Counted from the first letter of the stretch, positions 8,879-17,289 are shown. The stretch is DNA of 37,420 bases from Phycisphaerae bacterium (GCA_016927755.1 JAFGLZ010000110.1:1-37420); one strand, 5' to 3'. A program made the numbers and translations. The notes: generated by a model from the letters alone, not told the origin.

Positions 8879-10411
8879 CTACGCCATCCAGGCCCGCTGT
8901 CGCTTCCCTTTGAGATCGGCGCTGTCCAGCACCTCCAGCGCGAGATTGGCGTCCTCGACGATCTGGAAGTCGTACATCCCGACGCAGATGAAATCCGCCC
9001 CGTTCTCGAAGGCGTACTTGAAGCCTTCCTCCGGCTTGATCGCCCCCGCCGACAGCGTCTTGAAGGCGATCCACGGCGCCTTGAGCTCCTTCATGTAGGC
9101 GATCGTCTCGTCCGGCTTCAGGCAGAACGTGCTGTAGTTCTCTTCTATCACCTTAGCCGACCAGTAGTTGTTGTGATGAAGCGTCTTCATCCAGAAGTCG
9201 GGCGCCAGACCGGCCTCCACGCAGGCCTTGATCGTCTCGATCCGGTGTCCGCCGATCCCCGCCGGAACCTTGTGTTTCCGCATCAGCTCCAGCGCCTTGC
9301 CGATCTGATCGACCTTCCCCTCCTTGGCCAGACTGTCCGCGATCCCGCCGTGGACGTAGCATCCGGTCGCGCCGTTGTCGATCGACTTCTGCACGCCCTC
9401 CAACAGATCCGATCCGCCGCAGTCGGAGAAGAACTGGATCTTGCCGTGCCCCCGCTTCCAGTATTCGTTGATCACCCGGCACAGCGCGGGGTTCGTCAAG
9501 ATCGTGTTGATCCCGCATTCCTCCGCCAGCCGAAACGTCTCGAACACCCGGTCGTCGTCGTGATACGCCTTGACGAGCTTCGAGACGTACGTCAGATCGC
9601 GGGAATGCGCCCATCCGCCGATCAGGTTCCCCCCGAGGATGAGGCGGCTCACCTCTACATCCTTGATCTTGGCCTTGGGAACCTGGCCCTTCAGGTCGCT
9701 CAGCGAGGCGAACTTGAACGTCTTCATCGTCGCGCTCGTCACGGCATCGACCAGCCGGCCCTCCTCCTGGCTCCGGCGTCGCAGCAGTGCCGCGACGAAG
9801 GCAAACGCGAACGGCAGCGTCGCCAGGCCCTTGAACATCTCGCGACGGCCCAGCACGACGCCCGGTGCGGCCCCGGTGGTTCCAGCCCCCGCTCCGCCCT
9901 GAAGCTCCGCCTGCAGCTTCCTCACGCGCCGGTAAATGATAATCCTGTCCAGCCCGAGCAAGGCCCCGCTCGGCAGCGCCGCAAGCACGCACAGGGCGAG
10001 CAACTCGACGAAGTTCTTGTCGACGATGAGGTAGCTCCCCTCCCGAACCGCCCCAGTGGCCGCCTCCATGAACGGCGGCTGGGCCGCGTAGTAGAGCGCC
10101 AACAGCAGCGCCCCGAACAGACTGGCCGCGCGCGAAAAGCAGCCCAACATCAACCCCGTCCCGATCAGGATCAACCCCAAGATGTTCGCCACGTCCACGC
10201 ACTTGAGCGCCATCGGGTTGTCAACGATCTTCTGGAACACCTCCGCCAGCACCCACGTCGAGCTGAGCAGGTAGCCCTTGGACGTCCACCCCGGCGTCAC
10301 GAGCTTGACGATCCCCTCATAGAGCAGGTGCCACCCGATGGCCGCGCGAAGCACGACCAGCATCAGCATCGCAAGCGTCGGCAACCGGTAGCGCGGGGCT
10401 CTCGTATCCAC
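8879..10411 (-). CDS. DoxX-like membrane domain fused to a Tat-type anchor and an aldo/keto-like TIM barrel
   Basis: A 510-residue fusion. Residues 1-165 form a DoxX-like four-helix membrane module beginning with VLRAAIGWHLLYEGIVKL. Residues 188-210 contain RREMFKGLATLPFAFAF, a twin-arginine-like segment normally seen at an N terminus. Residues 245-510 form an apparent TIM barrel that opens with SRLILGGNLIGGW, as aldo/keto reductases do, but the classical D-Y-K-H tetrad context is not visible. It contains GGHRIETIKACVEAG and LHHNNYW. GTG at 10411 has AGGAGA 8 bases upstream. It is the first gene of the catabolic operon, 222 bases before the enolase-superfamily gene. A membrane redox module tethering a periplasmic barrel is plausible; substrate unknown. 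Confidence 0.8.
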   Translation of the reverse strand: MDTRAPRYRLPTLAMLMLVVLRAAIGWHLLYEGIVKLVTPGWTSKGYLLSSTWVLAEVFQKIVDNPMALKCVDVANILGLILIGTGLMLGCFSRAASLFGALLLALYYAAQPPFMEAATGAVREGSYLIVDKNFVELLALCVLAALPSGALLGLDRIIIYRRVRKLQAELQGGAGAGTTGAAPGVVLGRREMFKGLATLPFAFAFVAALLRRRSQEEGRLVDAVTSATMKTFKFASLSDLKGQVPKAKIKDVEVSRLILGGNLIGGWAHSRDLTYVSKLVKAYHDDDRVFETFRLAEECGINTILTNPALCRVINEYWKRGHGKIQFFSDCGGSDLLEGVQKSIDNGATGCYVHGGIADSLAKEGKVDQIGKALELMRKHKVPAGIGGHRIETIKACVEAGLAPDFWMKTLHHNNYWSAKVIEENYSTFCLKPDETIAYMKELKAPWIAFKTLSAGAIKPEEGFKYAFENGADFICVGMYDFQIVEDANLALEVLDSADLKGKRQRAWMA

Positions 10412-10627
10412 GTCGAGGTCTCCTGATCAGGAATGAAAAACGCCCAGTCCAGCGGCCTTGCCGCCGACGGCCCTCGGAATCGCTATTTCGAGGATAACCA
10501 AGCCCGGCCTGGCGTACAACGGTAAGAATGAGGCCCCATTATATGCCGTCTGGGAATGGTGCCGCCTCAGAACGCCATTGATCCCGTGTGAACCGTCTGG
10601 GAATGGCGCTGTGTCCGAACGCCTCTG
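10412..10627. other. Gene-free stretch upstream of the DoxX fusion gene
   Basis: No gene is seen between 10412 and 10786. This first part contains two direct copies of CCGTCTGGGAATGG (near 10547 and 10588), each beside short inverted segments such as GCCATT/AATGGC. It runs directly into family A repeat copy 2. The promoter of the catabolic operon should lie close to 10412-10500, but I see no convincing -35/-10 pair. Confidence 0.4.
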
Positions 10628-10745
10628 GTCCCGTAGGGACCGTGTGATAACAGCCCAGGACCTTCAGTCCTGGGACCCCACCCGCCTGCACGTAGACCAG
10701 TCGCGTAGCGACGAATGATGTCTCGAAGATCGCTCGAAGAAGCCG
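10628..10745 (+). repeat. Dispersed hairpin repeat family A, copy 2
   Basis: Three short hairpins in order: GTCCC-GTA-GGGAC (10628-10640), CCCAGGAC-5nt-GTCCTGGG (10654-10674) and GTCGC-GTA-GCGAC (10700-10712), followed by a conserved tail with TCGCTCGAA. It matches copy 3 at 16244 over about 120 bases and copy 1 at 48 over about 100, all in the same orientation. It lies between the ends of two transcription units. No associated transposase gene is in the window. Confidence 0.65.
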
Positions 10746-10786
10746 CCGCGACCTTCCGTCCAAACCCCAGCGCCCCGGGTCTACTC

Positions 10787-11932
10787 CTACTTCTCCCCCG
10801 ATCGCACCAGCGAATGCCCCGCCAGCGGCGGGTCCTTCTCGTTCGGACGCGTCGCCGTGACCTCCTTCCGCGTCAGCGTCTTCAGGTCGAGCCCGAACCG
10901 GTCCATGATCGTCGGCGAAATGTCCGCGCGGTCCCCGTTCCGTCGAACCTTGGGATCGTTCGTCCCCAGGAACACGCGGGGGGCGTTGCGGTGCCCGGTG
11001 CGGCCCTCGTCGAACCCGTGATCGGCCGTGACGTAGATCAGCGTGTTGTCGTACAGCTTGAGATCCTTGAGCTTCTGCATGATCTTGCCCGTCCACGTGT
11101 CCGCCGAGATGATCGCGTCGTTGTACTCCTTCGAGTTCTCGCCGTGCTGATGGCCCATGTGGTCGATCTCCGCGAAGTGCACGAAGAAGAAGAACGGCTC
11201 ATCCTTGTACTTGTCCAGCAGCTCGAGCGCCTTCGTCCCCACCTTCTCGTCCTTCATCAGCCCGTAGATCCACACGTCGCACGCCTTCGACATGTTCATG
11301 TACGGCTTGCCCGGCGTGACGCGATACTTCACCCCGTCCTCCACGACGATCCGGCTGCCCGGCTCCGCCTTGCGCCGCTTTGCCGCAGCGGGCCGCGCGG
11401 CTCGTTCCTGGTTGTCATCGCTGTCGCGCTTCTGCCTGCGCCCCGCTCGCTTCGGCCGAGTGGCAAGAGCCGCCGCCTCCTGATCGGTGACCCGGACCTT
11501 CTTCGGCGGATCGATCTCCCCGCAATGCCCCTTCTTGCCGATCACCGCCACCGTGACGAACTTCTCCGGCCCGAAGTGCTCCTCCAGCCGCTCGAAAACG
11601 CTCAACCCCTTCGGCACCGGCCGGTACCGCGAATTGCTGTACACACCCGTCACGTCCGGGTCATACCCCGTCAGGATCTGGCTCCACCCCGCCTTCGTGT
11701 CCGTCGTCCCCCGAATGTCGATGTCGACCAGCGCCCCCTCGCCCGCCAGCGCCTTCAGCGTCGGCAACTCGTCCCGCGCGAGGCATTCCTTGACGTGCTC
11801 CCGCTGGGCCCCGTCCCACCCGATCAGAATGATGTTCCTCGGCCGCCCGCCCCGGTCGCCCTCCGCAAACGCCGCCGCAGCGCATGTGCCCAACAAAACA
11901 ACACTTACCGCCCACATCGATCGCCCTGGCAT
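10787..11932 (-). CDS. Secreted type I phosphodiesterase / alkaline-phosphatase-superfamily hydrolase
   Basis: A 381-residue secreted hydrolase of the alkaline phosphatase/sulfatase superfamily. ATG at 11932 gives a clear signal peptide (MWAVSVVLLGTCAAAAFA). The superfamily metal residues are visible: IGWDGA near the N terminus, a Thr nucleophile candidate in TTDTKAGWS, EIDHMGHQHG, TADHGFDEG and a late His in GHRNAP. There is no Cys-x-Pro/Ala-x-Arg formylglycine motif, so it should act on phosphate esters or diesters, not sulfate esters. A strongly basic low-complexity insertion (after AAALATRPKRAGRR) interrupts the middle of the domain. The open frame continues 95 codons upstream without protein character. 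It is a single gene, apparently monocistronic. Confidence 0.82.
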   Translation of the reverse strand: MPGRSMWAVSVVLLGTCAAAAFAEGDRGGRPRNIILIGWDGAQREHVKECLARDELPTLKALAGEGALVDIDIRGTTDTKAGWSQILTGYDPDVTGVYSNSRYRPVPKGLSVFERLEEHFGPEKFVTVAVIGKKGHCGEIDPPKKVRVTDQEAAALATRPKRAGRRQKRDSDDNQERAARPAAAKRRKAEPGSRIVVEDGVKYRVTPGKPYMNMSKACDVWIYGLMKDEKVGTKALELLDKYKDEPFFFFVHFAEIDHMGHQHGENSKEYNDAIISADTWTGKIMQKLKDLKLYDNTLIYVTADHGFDEGRTGHRNAPRVFLGTNDPKVRRNGDRADISPTIMDRFGLDLKTLTRKEVTATRPNEKDPPLAGHSLVRSGEK

Positions 11933-12165
11933 GACAGACTCCTTCGCCGAAATGCGCCCCCGAAACCGCCGCATAACACCAGGAAACGATCGAAACGCCG
12001 CCATATTGCGGCCATGCCCGCCCCCGCGGGGCGTTGGGGGTTCGGACCTCCGGCGGAACCGACCGCGATCCGCACCACCCACAGCGTCCACGTCCCGAAC
12101 GAGCATACGTCGACAACGCTCCCGCACTTGTCCCTGCACAAGGTATTGGGACAGCGGGGGGGCAA
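11933..12165. other. Intergenic spacer between the phosphodiesterase and MBL-fold genes
   Basis: No gene is seen. The stretch holds a GC-rich palindrome GCCCCCGCGGGGC near 12020-12040. The promoter of the phosphodiesterase gene should be here on the minus strand, but no clear -35/-10 pair is visible. Base composition drops towards 12140 as the lower-GC neighbour begins. Confidence 0.35.
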
Positions 12166-14472
12166 CTAGGTGTCCTCTACCCGCCGGCAGTGCGTGAAGT
12201 CTCCTATCAGTGGCCACAACCCCCGTTTGTCATTCCCGGTATACTCCGCATGCCTCGCGCAGAGGTGGACCACGGCCCTGTCGCTCCATGTCCTGTGAGG
12301 CATGGTGATATCTCCCGCATGTGTCTCCAGCTCGTAAGAGGCTACGGCATCCTCGGTACACGCGCCGCCGCCGCATTGGCAGAGCAGCGACCTTCCGCTC
12401 AGATCAATCCGGCATCCCACATCTGCGATGAACACGCGTTTCGCCTGTCGCTTCCCTTCCAGCCCCAAGCGGGACACGACACGGCGGATCTCCTCGACTA
12501 GAGCGACCCGGCTCCCAAGGAACTCCTCGCCGAATTCCGACAACAGGATCGTTCGGTCTGACCGCTTGCCCCCGGCGATGAGGTCGCAAATCAGGTGCGC
12601 GGTACCCCAGAAACCCAAATGCTTCTCGTAGAAGACTCCCGGCGAACCGATCTCGTAGTCATATCGGAATCTCTCCTTGGCCACGCGGATCGACTCGCCC
12701 CTGGGCAGCTTTCTACGCAAGTCCTTGACCGTACTCACATGGATCACAACCACGTCGCACTCCTGATAGTAATCTGATATGAACTTGTGCTCAGGGCTGA
12801 CGTATCCCGTGTCCGAGGTGATGCCTAGCGTGAGGGTTCTCGGGTTGCGAACCTTAAGCCGGATGACGAGTCCCACGCCTGTCGGGCAACGGCCACGTGC
12901 TTCGTCCAGCGCATCCGAGTGCCCGAAGACCGGTTTCGCCCTAACCTCGATCTGGTCCTTGTGGAGCTTCTTGCTCATGCGCAGGTTCTTGCGTCGCCCA
13001 CGGCCCGACCTCGCTGGCCCTAGCACGTAGCCTTTCTCCTTAGCGTACCTGTTTCTCAGAAGTACCTTCTTCCATCTCTCCTTACCAGATAGTGAGTACA
13101 GTACTCTCACCCGCTTCTTGATTCCCTGCGTCTTTCCGTGCATCTTGAAGAAGCTGAGAAGCGGCTCGAAATCGGCGGTGTGGTCGACATGCTGGTGCGT
13201 CATGATGACGGCGTCGATGTCGCAGGCGTTGTATCCCAGGTTGTGCATGTTCCGCAGGAAACCGATCCCCGGATCAACCGCCAACCGGTGGCCGTTCCAC
13301 CCAAGCAGGTAACCGCCCCCGACAGTATCGTGACTTCTCTCTGACAGCAGCGGGGAATAGGAACTCCACCGCCGAAGCACCACCAGTTCGTCCCCGATGG
13401 CCTGTTCGTTGCCAACAGGGCCACTCCCCTTCACACCAGGTCGCCGAAAGTAACGCTTGAGCCTGTCCTCAGCCGCCAGGATGGGAGAGGCCAACCGCGT
13501 TCTCAGATAGGCCTGCACGTCCTCCTCGTCTACCTTCTCTTCCCTCAACTTAGCTGAGAACCCGTCAATATCGGCCAGGATGGGGTCGTCATGCGGAGAA
13601 CACTTCACAGCCCGCGCGATAAGTTTGCTTATCTTCTTGGAAGGAATGGGTTTCCCGCACAGGACCGAATATCGGAACAACGCCCTTGCCATATGCACCC
13701 AGGGAGGGGCGTAGCAGTGCTCCTTCGAATTGCCACTCTCCCCCTTGGACTTCTTGATCGCTTTTCTGGCATATCTCTTCACCTTCTGGAAATGCTGCTT
13801 TCCCTTGGATTCATCGCTGGCCAAAGCTAACCTCTCCCCTTCAAGCAGGGCCAGACGGTTGTAGGGGGGGGCGTAGCGGAACCCCTCCGCCTCCGCGATA
13901 ACGTTGCTCCTCACATAGTGCGGCTCTGCAGTATCACAGAGGGCAGCTCGCTCGTTCTCGCTCAGTTTGGAGTTCCACGCCGCAAGCTTGAAGACGAGAT
14001 CCTCAAGGTTTCCCAGGGAGTGGGCGCTCACCGCTCCGACACGGGGACACGTCTCGGTGTTCTCCGCGAGGGCCGTGTAGATCCGTCGGGACTCCTCGAT
14101 CAGACGTTGTGCGCGTGCCTTCAGTTCAGGATCATCAACATCCAGCAACCGACGCTCATCGAGAGCAGCATCAGCAAGTCGTCTCGCCGTGTGAGCCTCG
14201 AGAAGCTGACACAGGGAGTCATGCGGATGGGTACTTCCGTGACTCTCCCCCAGATCCTTCAAGGCCGTCCAGAACTTCTCGTCAAGGCCGGTGTAGCGCT
14301 CCGAAGCCCAGTTCTCGTACCCCTTGCTCAGCAGCGCCCAATCGTCGCGACCCTCGCGAACTGCCTCCCGAAAGGCGCTCGCAAAGAATAGGCGGCGTTG
14401 CTCGTGACTGGCCTTGCAGATTGCCTTACAGAGAAGCTTCCCGAAGTACTTGTCGGCATCAGCCTTCGTCAA
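12166..14472 (-). CDS. Large metallo-beta-lactamase-fold protein with helical N-terminal domain
   Basis: A 768-residue protein. Residues 1 to about 350 are mostly helical and match nothing I recognise. Residues about 360-680 carry a metallo-beta-lactamase fold: AVDPG (399-402), THQHVDH (425-431), FGHSD (516-520), TSDTGY with a metal Asp (about 554) and GTAHL (His about 626). The C-terminal end has CQCGGGAC (698-705) and CARH (738-741), a possible extra zinc site. Similar MBL domains hydrolyse RNA, cyclic nucleotides or phosphodiesters. TTG at 14472 is chosen because AAGGAGG lies exactly 8 bases upstream; the GTG at 14493 lies upstream of that site. The region is visibly lower in GC and richer in AAG and AGG codons than its neighbours, which suggests transfer. 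No partner gene is adjacent on the same strand. Confidence 0.75.
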   Translation of the reverse strand: MTKADADKYFGKLLCKAICKASHEQRRLFFASAFREAVREGRDDWALLSKGYENWASERYTGLDEKFWTALKDLGESHGSTHPHDSLCQLLEAHTARRLADAALDERRLLDVDDPELKARAQRLIEESRRIYTALAENTETCPRVGAVSAHSLGNLEDLVFKLAAWNSKLSENERAALCDTAEPHYVRSNVIAEAEGFRYAPPYNRLALLEGERLALASDESKGKQHFQKVKRYARKAIKKSKGESGNSKEHCYAPPWVHMARALFRYSVLCGKPIPSKKISKLIARAVKCSPHDDPILADIDGFSAKLREEKVDEEDVQAYLRTRLASPILAAEDRLKRYFRRPGVKGSGPVGNEQAIGDELVVLRRWSSYSPLLSERSHDTVGGGYLLGWNGHRLAVDPGIGFLRNMHNLGYNACDIDAVIMTHQHVDHTADFEPLLSFFKMHGKTQGIKKRVRVLYSLSGKERWKKVLLRNRYAKEKGYVLGPARSGRGRRKNLRMSKKLHKDQIEVRAKPVFGHSDALDEARGRCPTGVGLVIRLKVRNPRTLTLGITSDTGYVSPEHKFISDYYQECDVVVIHVSTVKDLRRKLPRGESIRVAKERFRYDYEIGSPGVFYEKHLGFWGTAHLICDLIAGGKRSDRTILLSEFGEEFLGSRVALVEEIRRVVSRLGLEGKRQAKRVFIADVGCRIDLSGRSLLCQCGGGACTEDAVASYELETHAGDITMPHRTWSDRAVVHLCARHAEYTGNDKRGLWPLIGDFTHCRRVEDT

Positions 14473-14486
14473 GGTCGCTTCCTCCT
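14473..14486 (-). promoter_or_regulatory. Strong ribosome binding site deciding the TTG start of the MBL-fold gene
   Basis: On the minus strand AAGGAGG is followed by 8 bases and then TTG at 14472. The match to the anti-Shine-Dalgarno sequence is complete and the spacing is ideal. It lies inside the longer open frame that begins with GTG at 14493, so the GTG is unlikely to be used. Confidence 0.65.
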
Positions 14487-14572
14487 TACGCACAAGTGTC
14501 TACCGGGTTTCCCCCTTCCATCACGGACTTCAGGATGCAATGGTGAGGACGATACATACGGGCAAGCCCCAT

Positions 14573-15940
14573 TTAGCATCGAGCCACACCTGCATCGATA
14601 CCACTGAGACAACGGTTCAGCCGATTGAGCGCCAAGATCGCAAGGAACACAAACACCGCGTACAGCACCGCAATCTTCGACGGCCATATCGTCACTACCC
14701 CAATCACGCCAAGTCCCGTGATCAGATCGGCCACGCGATCCGAGAGATGCCCCTGCCCCCAATGCCGCGCACCCGCCGCCGGCGACCGCACGATCCGCCA
14801 CAGACTCCGCACCGTAGCCCCGACGATGATCGCCGCCACCGGCGCGAACACCGCGATACGCCCAACGGGCCATTCATATTGGTCAATCGCCTTGGAGTTA
14901 TACAGCCCCAGCACACTGCCGATCCGCAGCGAAGCGCCCCAAGACGTAACCAGCAGCAACAAGAACACGCTGACCGTCAGGGAGAGGTCCCGGCGGCGAT
15001 CCGGCGCCTTGGCCGGCGCGCCCTGCTCGGCGAGCGCCACGCCGTCGCAACCGTAGCGCCTATCGACCTGACGCACGGACCAATACAGCGCGACCACGTA
15101 AAGCACACCCAGATTGAACCCCGCGTTCAGCTCCCACATCTTCCACCAATCGATGTAGCCCGGCGCCTGCGAATACCCCAAACACCACACCGCCCCCAGC
15201 GCAAAGCCGATCCCGAATCCACCCCCGATCAACGCCCCCACAACCAACGTCGGCCGGTCCCTCTGAATCGCCGCCACGACCAGCGCTCCCACCCACCACG
15301 CCAACACAACGAAGTTCTGAGTGTTCGTGTAGACCGTCCGCTCGAGATGCCGATCGAGCTCCTCCGCGTAAATGCCCAAGCCGTGGTTCGGAAAGAACCA
15401 CCCGGGACGCAACTGAACGAGCTCCCACCCCGCAAGCCCCACCCCTATGGGAACAAGGATCCGCACAAGCCATCGTCCCGGAGAGGCCCTCCCCCCGAGC
15501 GCCCACCCCAGCGCAATCCCCCCCGTAGCCCCCCAGCCGATCCCGCAGATCACAAACCACGCATAGCCGACCCAAGGCGCGATCGGGATCTTCCCCTCGC
15601 CCACGTCGAACTCCCCCTGGATCCACGACACGTACTGCCCGTAGCCCAGCTCCCCGCCGACGGCGATCCCCAACCCCAACCACAACGGAATCCCCCGAGC
15701 GTCAATTCCCTTCCGACAGCACACGTAGTACCACAGCAGCCCCCACGTCATCCCCGGCACGATCGTCCCGTCCACACCGCCCCAACCGTCCGTGCCCCGG
15801 ATCGCCCACGTGATCGCCCCCGCGCTCCCGAACAGCAGCACCGCAGCCCAGAACTCGCGCGAGCCAAGCCAAGACGAAGACCCCGTCTTCCTCGCCTCCC
15901 GATGCCGCTGATAAAGCGCCGGATCCCCTACACGCAACAT
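14573..15940 (-). CDS. Polytopic membrane protein of unknown function
   Basis: A 455-residue integral membrane protein with about ten to twelve hydrophobic segments, rich in Gly and Trp. It starts with a short cytoplasmic stretch and then WAAVLLFGSAGAITWAIRG. A charged loop near residue 320 (APAKAPDRRRD) divides it into two halves. It has no motif I can tie to a transporter or enzyme family. The ATG at 15940 gives the natural start; the ribosome binding site is weak (GGTGAG). It is probably transcribed alone: the MBL-fold gene follows after 100 bases and differs in composition. Comparable large membrane proteins of unknown role occur in planctomycetes near sulfatase and glycosidase genes. Confidence 0.75.
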   Translation of the reverse strand: MLRVGDPALYQRHREARKTGSSSWLGSREFWAAVLLFGSAGAITWAIRGTDGWGGVDGTIVPGMTWGLLWYYVCCRKGIDARGIPLWLGLGIAVGGELGYGQYVSWIQGEFDVGEGKIPIAPWVGYAWFVICGIGWGATGGIALGWALGGRASPGRWLVRILVPIGVGLAGWELVQLRPGWFFPNHGLGIYAEELDRHLERTVYTNTQNFVVLAWWVGALVVAAIQRDRPTLVVGALIGGGFGIGFALGAVWCLGYSQAPGYIDWWKMWELNAGFNLGVLYVVALYWSVRQVDRRYGCDGVALAEQGAPAKAPDRRRDLSLTVSVFLLLLVTSWGASLRIGSVLGLYNSKAIDQYEWPVGRIAVFAPVAAIIVGATVRSLWRIVRSPAAGARHWGQGHLSDRVADLITGLGVIGVVTIWPSKIAVLYAVFVFLAILALNRLNRCLSGIDAGVARC

Positions 15941-15960
15941 GACGTATGCTCACCGCTATC

Positions 15961-16170
15961 TGGGTGGCCCACGGCTTCAGCCGTGGGGGACACGAATTCG
16001 TCCGCGCATCCTCGCTCCCCTTCACGTCCCCCCGCTCCATCAACCCCGCACGGGCATCTTGCCCGTGAGTCTCCACGAGTATCCTGCCCGTGACGCTTCT
16101 CCGTAACCCAGGCATCCTTGCCTGCCTTCCTGCGCGCGCGGGTGCCCCATCGCTTCAGCGGTGGGCAGCT
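15961..16170 (+). repeat. Dispersed palindrome cluster (families B and C)
   Basis: A cluster of three elements. Family C copy 1 at 15961-16000 is TGGGTGG followed by CCCACGGCT-TC-AGCCGTGGG and CGAATTCG. Family B copy 2 at 16049-16067 is CACGGGCA-TCT-TGCCCGTG. Family C copy 2 near 16141-16180 is CCCATCGCT-TC-AGCGGTGGG followed by CGAATTCGGG. No gene is seen in 15941-16410; with family A copy 3 the repeats explain nearly all of it. Confidence 0.6.
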
Positions 16171-16243
16171 CGAATTCGGGCGCAAGCCCACGCCCCTCAC
16201 GTTCCGCGGCGACCGTTGCGCCAAAAGCGCCAAGCCCCCCTCG

Positions 16244-16385
16244 GTCCCGGAGGGACCGTGTGATAATAGCCCAGGACCTTCAGTCCTGGGAGCCAAGCCG
16301 CCTGCAAGTGAACCAGTCGCGTAGCGACGGCTGAGGTCTTGGCAATCGCTCGAACGACCTGCGGCGGACCTCAGTCCCAGGCCAG
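16244..16385 (+). repeat. Dispersed hairpin repeat family A, copy 3
   Basis: GTCCC-GGA-GGGAC at 16244-16256, CCCAGGAC-5nt-GTCCTGGG at 16270-16290 and GTCGC-GTA-GCGAC at 16316-16328 lie in the same order, spacing and orientation as copy 2. The tail with ATCGCTCGAA is also shared. It sits just downstream of the secreted barrel gene that ends at 16411 on the minus strand. Confidence 0.65.
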
Positions 16386-16410
16386 ACCGACCCATTCAGG
16401 CGCCGCCCAC

Positions 16411-17289
16411 TCACCTCCTCCCCTTGCCCAGCGCCTCATCCCCCACCCGCGCGATCCACCCCCGAGTCCACTCCACCGCCTCGAAGTCGAAATCCGCCAC
16501 CGTATTCGCCAGGAAGATCATGCCCTCGATCCGCCCCTCCCTCAGCCACCGCAGCCCCAACTCGCACTGTCGCTTCATCCGCTCGACCGGCATCTCCCCC
16601 TTGGCGCCGTAATCATACATGTACAGCCCAAGCAGCTTGCCGGCCCGACCCGCCACCCGATCGAGCTTGTCCATGTTCGCCTCGAGGTCCTTCAAGTCCT
16701 CCGACTTCCACGTCCACAACGTAATCTTGTCGCAAAGCCGCAGGTGCTCCCGGACGGGCCGGTCCATCTGATGCGTGTACAGGACGACCCACAGGTCCAG
16801 CTTCCGGTCCGCCAACTCCGCCTGCTTCCGCAATCCGCGAACCTGCTCCAGCGACAACTGGGCCACCTTGTCGCCCTCGTTCGTGAAGTAGTCGTCCATG
16901 AAGATCCCGGTCAGGTTCGGCATCCGCCTGGCCAGATCGAACACCGCCCCCCGCTGCTTCTCGCCCGTCTCGCCGCCCGACCCGACCACCGACCACACCA
17001 CCTGCTTCAGCGGCCGAAACGGAATCGCATACTGATCGTACGGCGGCGCGGGCTTGCCCTCCCAACAAACCATGATCAAGTTCGGCAAGCCCAGATAGAA
17101 CGTCGCCTCCGCCGGTGTCATCCGCGACGGACGCTTCAAATTCCACCCCTCGTTGTCCGCCCCCGCCACACACGCGAACAACCAGAACCGATCCCGCACG
17201 CGCTGACCCTCCGCGCGCAGAGGAGCCGCCCCCAAACCCAAAACAAGACAGCACAACGCAATCGCCAGTGTCATCATCTTCAGTTCCAT
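16411..17289 (-). CDS. Secreted TIM-barrel-like protein of unknown function
   Basis: A 292-residue protein with a clear signal peptide (MMTLAIALCCLVLGLGAAPLRA) when started at ATG 17289; the 20 codons upstream lack protein character. The mature part looks like a glycosidase-type alpha/beta barrel: GIFMDDYFTNEG has the IDD-type acidic strand end also seen in the glycosidase-like protein at 3483-5960, and WVVLYTHQMDR, ITLWTWKSEDL and GLYMYDYG follow as later strands. I cannot assign a family. It is separated from the divergent sulfatase gene by about 180 bases. A role in extracellular glycan handling is a guess from context. Confidence 0.75.
   Translation of the reverse strand: MELKMMTLAIALCCLVLGLGAAPLRAEGQRVRDRFWLFACVAGADNEGWNLKRPSRMTPAEATFYLGLPNLIMVCWEGKPAPPYDQYAIPFRPLKQVVWSVVGSGGETGEKQRGAVFDLARRMPNLTGIFMDDYFTNEGDKVAQLSLEQVRGLRKQAELADRKLDLWVVLYTHQMDRPVREHLRLCDKITLWTWKSEDLKDLEANMDKLDRVAGRAGKLLGLYMYDYGAKGEMPVERMKRQCELGLRWLREGRIEGMIFLANTVADFDFEAVEWTRGWIARVGDEALGKGRR

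Noticed and set aside
12166..14472. CBASS, Pycsar or another named defence system around the MBL-fold gene
   Set aside because: No cyclase, effector, helicase, protease or toxin gene is adjacent. An MBL fold alone does not support naming a system.
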